DNA from: Catellatospora citrea
Lineage (GTDB): Bacteria; Actinomycetota; Actinomycetes; Mycobacteriales; Micromonosporaceae
DNA: 64,000 bases
Assembly (NCBI RefSeq): GCF_003610235.1
Contig: NZ_RAPR01000001.1
Coordinates: 6,510,001-6,574,000 of the forward strand
Reading direction: 5' to 3'
Part shown: positions 41,669 to 50,100 of the stretch, one piece after another
Layout of the letters: each line of letters begins with the position of its first letter
Position numbering within the stretch: the stretch's first letter is position 1
Position numbers and translations under genes: made by a program
The notes under the pieces: model-generated
The model's database searches: none
Told to the model about the DNA's origin: nothing
Seen by the model: the letters and a program-made list of their open reading frames with translations, nothing else

Positions 41669-42541
41669 TCACTTCGCGCCGAGCAGGTCGATGAGCTGGG
41701 CGGCGTTGCGCTGGGCGTAGTCGGAGTAGCAGTTGTTCATCAGCACGTGGGTCTGCTCGGCCTCGCCGGACAGCTCGCGCAGCTTCGGCGCCCAGTCCTT
41801 CAGCTCGCGAGGTGAGTAAAGGTAGCCGAACTTCTCGTGGATGTCCTTGCTGGTCCACTTGTCACTGTGGCCGTGGAAGCGCACCGCCGCCAGGTCGGAT
41901 GTGGCGGCGACCACGGGCGGCACCGAGTTCTTGTACCCCTGCGGCATGTCCACGCAGACGTACGGCAGCCGGTGCTTGCGCAGGAACTCCAGCGTCTCGG
42001 CGGCGTTGTCGTCCTTGAACCAGGATTCGTGGCGCAGTTCGATGCCGACCCGCAGCGGGGCGCAGCGTTTGGCGACCTCCAGCAGGTACTGCTTGTTGTC
42101 GCGGCGGATGGTGAACCACGGCGGGAACTGGAACAGGATCATGCCGAGCTTGCCGGCCTCGACCAGCGGATCCAGCGCGGACAGGATCCGGCTCCACACC
42201 TCCTCGTAGGCCTGCGGCTGCAGTCCGTCGGGGTAGACGTTGGGCTTGTCGGTCTCCGGGCGCAGGTCCTTGGGCAGCGCGCTCACCTTGGTCGGATGCC
42301 CGGTGAGCATGCTGAACGCCTTGATGTTGAAGACGAAGTCCTTCGGCGTGCGCGTGGCCCACAGCGCGACGGTGCTCTCGGCCGGTGCCGCGTAGTACGT
42401 CGCGTCGACCTCGACCAGCGGAAACTGGCGCGCGTAGTAGCGCAGGCGTTCCTCCGGCGTCTTCGCCGTCTCGGGATACCAGCCCGACGCCAGCAGCGTG
42501 CTGTCCGTCCACGAAGCGGTCCCCACCCGCACCTCGCCCAC
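41669..42541 (-). CDS. DUF72 (YecE-like) protein
   Basis: The 290-residue protein is a TIM-barrel DUF72 member: VRVGTASWTDSTLLASGWYPE, FPLVEVDATYYA, FVFNIKAFSMLTGH, LGMILFQFPPWF, LRVGIELRHESWF and FHGHSDKWT, all family hallmarks with acidic residues lining the presumed site. The biochemical role is unknown. GTG 42541 is close to a GAGGGAGG; GTG 42532 is an alternative with better spacing. Confidence 0.85.
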   Translation of the reverse strand: MGEVRVGTASWTDSTLLASGWYPETAKTPEERLRYYARQFPLVEVDATYYAAPAESTVALWATRTPKDFVFNIKAFSMLTGHPTKVSALPKDLRPETDKPNVYPDGLQPQAYEEVWSRILSALDPLVEAGKLGMILFQFPPWFTIRRDNKQYLLEVAKRCAPLRVGIELRHESWFKDDNAAETLEFLRKHRLPYVCVDMPQGYKNSVPPVVAATSDLAAVRFHGHSDKWTSKDIHEKFGYLYSPRELKDWAPKLRELSGEAEQTHVLMNNCYSDYAQRNAAQLIDLLGAK

Positions 42542-42576
42542 ACCTCCCTCTTACCCCACCCCGCCCACCCCCACGC

Positions 42577-42637
42577 GTCGATCATGAACTTATGGCACGG
42601 CTCGACGGTGTGTCGCTCCCACAACTTCATGATCGAC
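42577..42637. repeat. Long intergenic palindrome, family D
   Basis: Arms GTCGATCATGAACTTATGG (42577-42595) and CCACAACTTCATGATCGAC (42619-42637) pair with two mismatches around a 23-base loop. It lies between the DUF72 start and the metG stop, so both genes read away from it on the same strand. I believe this motif is common in Micromonosporaceae genomes, but this is from memory. Confidence 0.75.
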
Positions 42638-42664
42638 ACGCCGTTGCCGCCGGTGGACCAGTGG

Positions 42665-42727
42665 AGATCGCTGTTTCCGGTCAGGATCTGCGGGTTCACC
42701 TGAGTTCTTGGCCGGAAACAGCGATCT
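42665..42727. repeat. Long intergenic palindrome, family E
   Basis: A perfect 16-base pair of arms, AGATCGCTGTTTCCGG (42665-42680) and its complement (42712-42727), around a 31-base loop. It follows family D by 27 bases, so two unrelated hairpin elements stand in tandem. The stem could serve as a terminator for metG read on the minus strand, whose stop lies at 42793-42795. Confidence 0.75.
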
Positions 42728-42792
42728 TCGTGGGCCGTGCCGACCCGGTGCCCCGCGCCGACCCCGGTGACCCGCGGCGAACCGGGGTTGGG

Positions 42793-44304
42793 TCAGGCGG
42801 GTTCCAGGCGGGGGAAGAGGGGGGTGACCGGGGGCAGGGTGCCGTCGGCGTCGGCGGTGCACTGGGCGGTGATCAGGGAGGATGCGCCGGGCAGGAACGG
42901 GGCGAGCAGGTCGCCGAGCGTCACGCATGCGCCGAGGAGCACGGACAGCGCCGCGTCGAGGCGTGCCCCGGCCTCGGCGTCGCCGCCGCGTTCGGCCTTC
43001 GCGAACTCCCATGGGCGTACCCGGTCGATGTGCCGGTTGGCCTCCTCGACCACCGCCCACACCGCGGCCGCGGCCCGGCGGAAGTCGAAGTCGTCCAGTG
43101 CCGCGGTGATCAGGCCGGGTGCGTCGGTGCAGGTGGCGACCAGGTCTTTCGCGTCAGGCGCGGCGGGCACGGAGAGGTCGACGCGGCCGGCGCGGAACCG
43201 GTGGGCCATGGTGACGATCCGGTTGACCAGGTTGCCCGCACCCCCGGCGAGGTCCTCGTTGGCGCGGGCGATCAGCCGGTCGACGGTGAAGTCGGCGTCG
43301 CCGATCCGGGGCACCTCGCGCAGCAGCCAGCACCGCACCGCGTCGGTGCCGTACGCCTCGGTCAGCGCCACCGGGTCGACGGTCGCCCCGGACGACTTGC
43401 TGATCTTGCGGCCGTCGGCGGTGAGGTAGTCGTGCACCAGGATGTCGGTGGGCAGCGGCAGCCCGGCGGACAGCAGCATCGCCGGCCAGTACACGGCGTG
43501 GAAGCGCAGCACGCCCTTGCCGATCACGTGCACCCGCCGGTCCGCGCCCTCCCACCAGGTGCGGTACGCCTGCCCGTCGGTTCCGTAGTCGAGGCTGGTC
43601 AGGTAGTTGCCCAGCGCGTCCCACCAGACGTAGATCACCTGGTCGGGGTCGCCGGGCACGGTGATGCCCCAGCCGCGGGCCCGCTGCTGGGACCGTGACG
43701 CGGAGAAGTCGCGCAGCCCGGCGTCGATGAACGCCAGCACCTCGTTGCGCCGCGACTCCGGCTCGATGCGCAGCCGCCCGCTGGTGATCGCCTCCCGCAG
43801 CGGCTGCGCGTAGCGGGACAGCCGGAAGAACCAGTTCCGCTCCTCGATGCGCTGCGGCGGCACCCCGTGCTCGGGGCAGTGCCCGGCGCCGTCGAGCTCG
43901 TCGGGGGTCAGGTAGTGCTCGCAGCCCACGCAGTACAGGCCGGTGTAGGTGTCGGGGTAGAGGTCGTGCGCGCAGGCGCGCCACAACCGTTCGACGCCGG
44001 GTCGGTGCCGCGGGTCGCGGCTGGTCCGGATGAAGTCGTCGTACGACAGCGCCAGCGGCTCGCGCAGCCCCGCGAACCGGGCCGCGTTGGCGTCGACGAA
44101 CTCCTGCACACCCACCCCGGCCTGCTCGGCGGCGAGCACGTTCTTCAGCGAGTTGTCGTCGGTGCCGGTGAGCAGCCTGACCTCGTGGCCGAGGCCGTGA
44201 TGGTGGCGGGCGAGCACGTCGGCCTGCACCGCTTCCAGGGCGAAGCCGAGGTGCGGGGCGGCGTTGACGTACGGGATGGTGGTGGTGAGGTAGGCGCGGG
44301 TCAT
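42793..44304 (-). CDS. metG: Methionyl-tRNA synthetase, HLGF/KISKS variant
   Basis: The 503-residue class I synthetase has the MetRS order: PYVNAAPHLGF in place of the HIGH motif, GTDDNSLK, the zinc-type CVGCEHYLT and CPEHG cysteines, ERNWFFRLSRY, VIYVWWDALGNY, VIGKGVLRFHAVYWPA, and GRKISKSSG in place of KMSKS, then the anticodon-binding helical domain. The last H of HIGH is F, and M of KMSKS is I. It may be a second, resistance- or stress-type copy; the main MetRS would lie elsewhere. AGGAGGA precedes ATG 44304. It is divergent from GT2. Confidence 0.85.
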   Translation of the reverse strand: MTRAYLTTTIPYVNAAPHLGFALEAVQADVLARHHHGLGHEVRLLTGTDDNSLKNVLAAEQAGVGVQEFVDANAARFAGLREPLALSYDDFIRTSRDPRHRPGVERLWRACAHDLYPDTYTGLYCVGCEHYLTPDELDGAGHCPEHGVPPQRIEERNWFFRLSRYAQPLREAITSGRLRIEPESRRNEVLAFIDAGLRDFSASRSQQRARGWGITVPGDPDQVIYVWWDALGNYLTSLDYGTDGQAYRTWWEGADRRVHVIGKGVLRFHAVYWPAMLLSAGLPLPTDILVHDYLTADGRKISKSSGATVDPVALTEAYGTDAVRCWLLREVPRIGDADFTVDRLIARANEDLAGGAGNLVNRIVTMAHRFRAGRVDLSVPAAPDAKDLVATCTDAPGLITAALDDFDFRRAAAAVWAVVEEANRHIDRVRPWEFAKAERGGDAEAGARLDAALSVLLGACVTLGDLLAPFLPGASSLITAQCTADADGTLPPVTPLFPRLEPA

Positions 44305-44347
44305 GGGTTCCTCCTGGCTTGAGCAAAGCCGGAGCGTCGACCCGTGC

Positions 44348-44410
44348 CGAGGCCCCGGACTGGGGCCTCGCGGTCGTGAACGCGCGTGTCAGCAGCCCCG
44401 GAAGCGGGGC
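44348..44410 (-). promoter_or_regulatory. Two stable hairpins in the metG leader
   Basis: In the 5-prime leader of metG (minus strand) lie GCCCCG/CGGGGC (44395-44410, tetraloop) and a 9-base-pair perfect stem CGAGGCCCC/GGGGCCTCG (44348-44370) ending 44 bases before the start. No T-run follows and no T-box sequence (AGGGTGGNACCGCG-like) is present, so this is an unclassified leader, possibly an attenuator. Confidence 0.35.
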
Positions 44411-44606
44411 ATCATCACCGGACACGACAAGAAGATCACGCCGTCAAGGTAGCACCGGGCGGCCGCGCCGGCGACGGGGTTTCCGGGCAGAAGTTGAACG
44501 ATCGACATGTTCCACTGGCTGAGTAGTTGTTGAAGCGCTCTCCCGAAAGCAGCAGGATCGGACGGTAAGCCCCGTGAGAGCGCGGCCCCGCCGCTGAAGG
44601 AGTCAC

Positions 44607-45926
44607 ATGTCCGGCGGTGCCCCGCGGTTGAGCGTGCTCATCCCGACGTTCGGTGACGCGCACACGCTGGCGCTGACCCTGTCCACGCTGTGCGCGCAGA
44701 CCCTGGACCCCGACCTGTTCGAGGTCGTCGTGGTCAACGACGGCGCCGACCCGCTGCCGTATGCGGAGCTCGCCGCTGCGGCGTACCCCTTCCGGTTCCG
44801 GTTCGACAGCCTGCCCGCGAACCTGGGGCGGGCCGCGGCGCGCAACCAGGCGGTGCGCCTGGCCGCCGGTGAGCTGGTCTGCTTCCTCGACAGCGACGTG
44901 CTGACCGAGCCGCACCTGCTGGCCCGGCACCTGGCCTTCCACGACGGGCGCGACGGGCCCGCGGTGCTGATCGGCAAGCGTTACGAGGGCGACTGGGCGG
45001 TGCTGGCGGCGGCGCAGGCGGGCGAGCCGCTCAGCGTCGACCTGGTGCGCCCGGTGCACGAGGACTTCCGGTTCCGGGTGCCGGGCCGCGACAGCGAGCC
45101 GCAGCAGTGGCTGGCCGGTGCGCCGTGGGTGTTCGCGCTGACCAACAACGTGTCCATGCCCCGGCAGACCGTGCTCGACGCGGGCATGTTCGACGAGGCG
45201 TACGGGGCACGCTGGGGATTCGAGGACACCGACCTGGCGTACCGCATCCACCAGGTGCTCGGCGACGACGCGTTCGGCTACGACGGCCTGGCCGTCGGCT
45301 TCCACGTGCCCGCGGTGCGCGACCTGACCAACCTGGCGGGCGACTACCAGGCCAACCTGGAGCTGTTCCGGCACAAGCACCGCAGCCTGGCCGCGGAGCT
45401 GGTCGACATGCCCGCGCCGAGCGACGTCACCCGCAAGATCCGGCACTACCGCCGGGTCCTCGCCCACTGTGCCGAGCTGGGACTGGGCCGGCTGCCGGAG
45501 GTGGCGTCGCTGCTGCGGGCGGAGCTGACCGGCGCGGTGCTGTGCCAGGCGTTCGGCACCGACGAGGTGCCCCTCGGGCAGGGGTCGGTCACCTACGACC
45601 ACGGGCGGCCGCTGTCCGAGCACAACCTGCACCTGCTGGGGGTGTGGTCGCCGTACCCGGACGGCACGTTCGACACGGTGGTGAGCGTGGACGTGTGGCG
45701 TTTCCTGGAGCAGCGCGAGCTGTCGCGCTTCCTGCGGCTGGGGCTGGCGCAGGCGCGCGAGGTGGTGCTGGTGTACGCCGGTGGCCCGGCGGAGAAGGCG
45801 TTCACGGCGGACGTGCCCGCGCTGACCAGCCCGGAGTTCTTCGGATCGCTGCTGCGACGCCGCTATCCGCACGCGCGCACCGAGCACTGTGGAGACGTGA
45901 CGTTGTTCCGCGTCACAGCGTCTTGA
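44607..45926 (+). CDS. Glycosyltransferase family 2 with C-terminal extension
   Basis: The 439-residue protein has a GT2 GT-A domain (SVLIPTFGDAHTLALTLSTLCAQTL; VVVNDGADPLP; CFLDSDVLTEPHLLARHL as the DxD site; APWVFALTNNVSMPRQTVLDAGMFDEAYGARWGFEDTDLAYRIH as the acceptor region with the ED base motif). After about residue 300 an extra domain follows (FDTVVSVDVWRFLEQRELSRFLRLGLAQAREVVLVYAGG) that resembles the core of an SAM methyltransferase without a clear binding motif. It may build a surface glycan. GAAGGAGTC precedes ATG 44607. Confidence 0.83.
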   Translation: MSGGAPRLSVLIPTFGDAHTLALTLSTLCAQTLDPDLFEVVVVNDGADPLPYAELAAAAYPFRFRFDSLPANLGRAAARNQAVRLAAGELVCFLDSDVLTEPHLLARHLAFHDGRDGPAVLIGKRYEGDWAVLAAAQAGEPLSVDLVRPVHEDFRFRVPGRDSEPQQWLAGAPWVFALTNNVSMPRQTVLDAGMFDEAYGARWGFEDTDLAYRIHQVLGDDAFGYDGLAVGFHVPAVRDLTNLAGDYQANLELFRHKHRSLAAELVDMPAPSDVTRKIRHYRRVLAHCAELGLGRLPEVASLLRAELTGAVLCQAFGTDEVPLGQGSVTYDHGRPLSEHNLHLLGVWSPYPDGTFDTVVSVDVWRFLEQRELSRFLRLGLAQAREVVLVYAGGPAEKAFTADVPALTSPEFFGSLLRRRYPHARTEHCGDVTLFRVTAS

Positions 45927-45950
45927 CCTCAACCCCGCTTTAACTAACAA
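45923..45950 (+). promoter_or_regulatory. Promoter of the nitroreductase-like gene
   Basis: TTGACC (45923-45928, overlapping the GT2 stop codon) and TAACAA (45945-45950) with a 16-base spacer lie 10 nt before ATG 45961, so the gene has its own promoter although it follows GT2 on the same strand. Confidence 0.5.
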
Positions 45951-45960
45951 GATCGTACGC

Positions 45961-46329
45961 ATGACTGAGAGCAGCGAATACGGCTACCTGAGCACCGTCG
46001 GCCGCAGCACCGGCCGGTGGCACACCGTCGAGATCTGGTATGCGGCCCGGGGCGGGGTGATCTATCTGATGTCCGGCGACCGCGAGCGGGCCGACTGGGT
46101 GCGCGACATCCTCGCGAACCCGCAGGTCTTATGGCGGGTCGGTGGGCCGCGCGAGCTGACCCCTGACGGCGCGGTGCCCGCCGAGGCCCGCCCTGTCGCC
46201 GATGACCCGTACGCCGAAGCGCAGGCCCGCCGGTTGCTGGCCGCCCGTTACGAGGGCTGGCGGGAGGGCGAGGAGCTGTCCGACCGGGCGGCCACCGCGA
46301 TGGTCGTGGCCGTCCACCCGGCCCACTGA
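45961..46329 (+). CDS. Deazaflavin-dependent nitroreductase-like protein (DUF385/DDN family)
   Basis: The 122-residue protein has the short split-barrel DDN pattern: GRSTGRWHTVEIWYAARGGVIYLMSGDRERADWVRDILANPQVLWRVGG. Members use F420H2 to reduce quinones or nitro compounds. It lies in its own transcription unit and ends 32 bases before a terminator. Confidence 0.85.
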   Translation: MTESSEYGYLSTVGRSTGRWHTVEIWYAARGGVIYLMSGDRERADWVRDILANPQVLWRVGGPRELTPDGAVPAEARPVADDPYAEAQARRLLAARYEGWREGEELSDRAATAMVVAVHPAH

Positions 46330-46361
46330 CGGCCCGGGGCCGTTCGGTAGCACGCCCGTGG

Positions 46362-46398
46362 GCGAGGCCCTCCGTGCCTGACGGCAGGAGGGCCTCGC
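46362..46398. terminator. Bidirectional terminator hairpin
   Basis: GCGAGGCCCTCC (46362-46373) and GGAGGGCCTCGC (46387-46398) form a perfect 12-base stem between the convergent nitroreductase-like and crystallin-like genes. Confidence 0.7.
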
Positions 46399-46415
46399 TC
46401 GTGGGGTGACGCAGG

Positions 46416-46973
46416 TCAGCTCCAGCGCTCGGAGCTGGTCCGGTTGTCCATGGCCGCGCCGATGTTGGCGTCGGTCGGGCTGTAGCCGATCGAGGCGCCG
46501 CCGTAGTTGGTCAGCTCGTAGTGCTTGACCCAGCAGTTGGCGAAGGTCCGGTACGAGGAGACGACGTTGTCCCAGCCCGCCGGCATGCTCGGGATCTGGT
46601 AGTCGATGTTGCCGAGCGGCCCGCTGCAGTTGCCGGACGAGCCCGTCCAGATCAGTGCCGAGCCGGTGAAGTTGATACCGGTGTAGTCGATGCTGATCAC
46701 GGTGTTGACGGCGAGGGTGCCGAATCCCGCGTTCATCGCCTCGACCTTGGCGACCGTGCCGGAGCCCTTGGGCAGGTTGACGAGCACGCCGCCGCTGGCG
46801 AACTGCAGCGCCTTGTCGAAGGTGTCGAAGCAGGTGGCCTGCGGGGCCTCGCCGTTGACGCGGGCCACGCAGTAGACGTCGCCGGCGGCTGCCGCGGCCG
46901 GTGAGGCCGGTGCGGCGAGGCCGAGGAGAGCCAGTGCCGCGATCGCCGTGACGGTGCGGTGGAGCTTGCGCAT
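46416..46973 (-). CDS. Secreted beta-gamma-crystallin-like protein
   Basis: The 185-residue protein has a Sec signal (VTAIAALALLGLAAPASPAAAAA) and a mature part with four cysteines. Two calcium-binding crystallin signatures of the form N/D-N/D-x-x-S/T-S are visible: DNVVSS (in AGWDNVVSSYRTF) and DNRTSS near the end. SALIWTGSSGNCSGP and ELTNYGGASIGYSPTDANIGAAMDNRTSSERW fit Greek-key strands. Related actinobacterial secreted proteins include protease inhibitors of the I36 type. Function here is unknown; calcium binding is inferred. Confidence 0.65.
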   Translation of the reverse strand: MRKLHRTVTAIAALALLGLAAPASPAAAAAGDVYCVARVNGEAPQATCFDTFDKALQFASGGVLVNLPKGSGTVAKVEAMNAGFGTLAVNTVISIDYTGINFTGSALIWTGSSGNCSGPLGNIDYQIPSMPAGWDNVVSSYRTFANCWVKHYELTNYGGASIGYSPTDANIGAAMDNRTSSERWS

Positions 46974-47072
46974 TGTTCCTCCTGTGTCGATGGAGCGTTG
47001 ACCACAGGTTGCGGCGCGGGGCTCATGGCGGCGTCAGCGTGGCATCACGGTCTGCCGCCCGGCAGATGTTAA

Positions 47073-47116
47073 GAAGGGCACCTTCTACATCGCGTGGCGA
47101 TGTGAAGGTGCCCTTC
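47073..47116. repeat. Long intergenic palindrome, family C
   Basis: Arms GAAGGGCACCTTCTACATCG (47073-47092) and CGATGTGAAGGTGCCCTTC (47098-47116) pair with a single bulged base around a 5-base loop. It begins 11 bases after the GH81 stop on the minus strand, so it may double as its terminator. The core TTAAGAAGGGCACC is a motif I recall as very common in Micromonosporaceae. Confidence 0.75.
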
Positions 47117-47126
47117 CTTTCATCAA

Positions 47127-50100
47127 CTAGGGGGCGTAGACCTCGAACTCGAAGAGGGAGTAGCCCCAGGCGGTGGCGCGGGTGGTGGCGTTGACGCGGA
47201 CGTAGCGGCCGGAGCCGCTCAGGCCGGTGAGGTCGTCGACGCCGCCGTCACCGCCGGTGACGGACCGGATGGTGGTCCAGGTGTTGCCGTCGGGGGAGGT
47301 CTGGATCTGGTACGCCGACCCGTAGGCGGCCTCCCAGACCAGGCGCACCCGGCTGATGGAGTAGGTCTGGCCCAGGTCGACGCGGATCGTCTGCGGGTCG
47401 CTGAACGCGCTGGACCAGCGGGTGGTGGTGGCGTTGCCGTCCACCGCCGCCGAGCCCGGGTAGGCGGCCGTCTCGGTGCTGGACACCAGGACCGGCTTGT
47501 TCAGCGCCACGTTGACCGAGGGCTGGCTCGTGGTGCCGGTGTAGGGCAGCACGACCCGGGACTGGTTGCCGACGCCGAGGGTGGTCGACGTGCTGCCGAT
47601 GGCGCTCCAGATCTCCACCCGCACCGAGCCGTTGGCCAGGTTCGCGAACGAGCCGGTGCTGGTCTTCACCCCGAACGCCTGGGTGTAGTGCTCGTAGCCG
47701 GCGACCGGGTCGGTGGGGAAGTAGTTGTACGTCTCCAGCCGGTCCCAGCTGCCGTTGCCGGTGAAGTCGTACGACACCCGGACCTGGGTGGCGTTGCCGA
47801 CTCCGGTGCCCGCGTCGACGTACATGTCGAAGTTGGTCGCGCCGCCGTTGTGCGTGGCGGTGAGGCCGGTGGCGGTGAACACCTGCGGGTTGGTGGGGAC
47901 GCCGTCCCAGTTGCCGTTGGCCGCGGCCACGGTGACCGAGCCGGCTCCGCCCGCGGTGCCGGGCAGGCCGCCGCCGGAGACCAGGTAACGCGTGGCGGCG
48001 AAGTTGCCGGGCGGGTTGGGCGACGGCGACGGGCTCGGCGACGCCGGCGGAGACGGCGAGGCGGGCGGCGACGAGGGCGGGTTCGACGGCGGGTTGGACG
48101 GCGTCGGGTTGCCGCCGCCGCAGGCGTTGCCGCCCGTCCAGGTGAACGCGCCCGAGGTGACCGTCTTGCAGGCGGGCACGGACAGCGTGGTGCCGTTGGA
48201 GAAGGTCACCGTGATCGCCGTGTTCGCGATGTTCGACGCCACGTACGTGCGCACGCCGCTCTTGTTGAACACCTTGGCCAGCGGGTGGTTCGCGGTGATC
48301 GTGGTGTCGACGTTGCCCAGCGCGGCCAGGTTGCGGATCCAGTGGTAGGTGTGCGCCTTGGACTCGCCCTCCTCGGAGGTGAAGCCGCTGTTGGCGTTGA
48401 AGTTGTTCAGCGCCGTCTGCCCGTTGCCCAGGGCCAGGAACTCCCAGAGGATGTCCTGCCAGACCGTGGGCGCGCCGCCGTTGTTGGTGACCAGCTCGTT
48501 GTAGTTGGTCGACACGTAGGCCGGGTTGTCGCCGAGGTAGAAGTGGCCGCCGGTGATGGGCAGCATGTTGATGCCCTGGATCATCTCCGGCTCGCCGGAG
48601 AACCACGTCGCGTACGCGCCGCCGTCGCCCCAGACCATGCCGACCGTGTTGTGCCCGAAGGCGGCCGGGAAGTTCTGGTTGCGCACGTCGAACCAGTACT
48701 CGGCGATGGCCGCGGACTGCGTGGTGTAGATGAAGATGCCCGCGTCGCGCACGGCGGCGTTGCCGGTCGCCTGGCCCCACTGGATCAGGGCGTTGGCGAA
48801 GTTCATGCCCTCGGACGAGGACTCCTGGTTGTTGCCCGCGCCGAACGCGCCGTGCCCGGCCGCCCAGTCGTGACCGGCGAAGATGTCGAAGTCACGCAGG
48901 TACGGGAACCGGGTGTCGGTGCGGTCGTAGTTGTTGGCGTCGCGGATCAGCAGGTCCACCATGCCGCCGTACTGGCTGTTGGTGGCCCAGGTCGGGTCGA
49001 ACTTGGCCAGCGTCGCCGCGGCGGCCACGAAGTAGCCGTAGTGGAAGTGGTGGTCGTTGAGTTCCAGGTCGGACCCGTAGGAGGCCGGGTAGCCGAGCAG
49101 GGTGCCCCACGCGCTGTTGTAGTAGAAGACCCGGCTGGTCTTGCCCGCCGAGGCGGTGAACCAGTCGTTGAGGCGGGTCCGGATGGTGCTCAGCGCGGTG
49201 TCGCGGATCGAGGTCAGGTTGAGCTGGTCGGCGATCTCGGCGATGCGCGCCGCCCGGCCCAGGCCCTTGCCGGTCCAGTAGGTGTCGTCGCCGCGGAAGT
49301 CGGCCGGGTTGCCCGCCACCGCGTTGAGGTAGTTGGTGATCGTGGTGAGGTCGCCGCCGGAGCTGTCGGCGACCGCGGGGATCTCCGGCAGCACGCCGGT
49401 GTACTTCATCGAGGTCGTGAACGAGCCGATGCCGGTGAGGATCTTCATCTGGCCGCGGGCGCTCGTGTAGGTGTTCGCGAGCGGCGTCGCGCCGGTCAGG
49501 CTGTTCCACTGGTGCGGGTACAGCGCCGCGACGGTGGCCGTCTGCGAGCCCTGTCGCGCCGTGGTCAGGTACGTGTACGTGGTGTTCAGCGTGCTGGCGG
49601 CCTGGTTGTAGCTGTACGACACCCGGGTGCCGGTGACGTGCGCGTGCGCGTACTGGCCGTAGGTGTTCGCGAGCGCGACCCGGTCGGCGCCGGCGGGCAG
49701 CACGGCGACGGAGAAGAAGCCCTGGCCGTTGAGCGACGAGCTGATCGACGTGCCGCTGACCGACCAGGTGGAGCCGGTCGGGGCGTACGCGACGTAGTCG
49801 CGCCCGTTGACGTTGAACCCGATCTGGCCGCCGCCGTTGGACCACACGGTGGGCGTCGCGGCCGTGGTGAGCTGCGCGTTGCCCCCGGTGATCTGGAAGT
49901 ACGCGAACGGCAGGCCGTGGCCGATGGTGGCCTTCATGGTCCGCGCGCCGTCACTCCAGTACGGCGTCACGGTCCAGTCGCTCCACCCGTCGACCTTGGT
50001 GTCGGGGGAGTTCAGGCCGGCCACGCCGACGAGCATGTCCTGCACGTAGGGGTAGTGGAACTCGCCGGGCCCGGTCGCGCTGCCGCTGATCGCGGCGGTG

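Noticed and set aside
44305..44440. T-box riboswitch for metG
   Set aside because: No T-box sequence or specifier loop is visible; only two simple stems.
44531..44585. LacI-type operator upstream of GT2 (GAAGCGCTCTCCC and GTGAGAGCG)
   Set aside because: Only half-sites 40 bases apart; neither is a palindrome.
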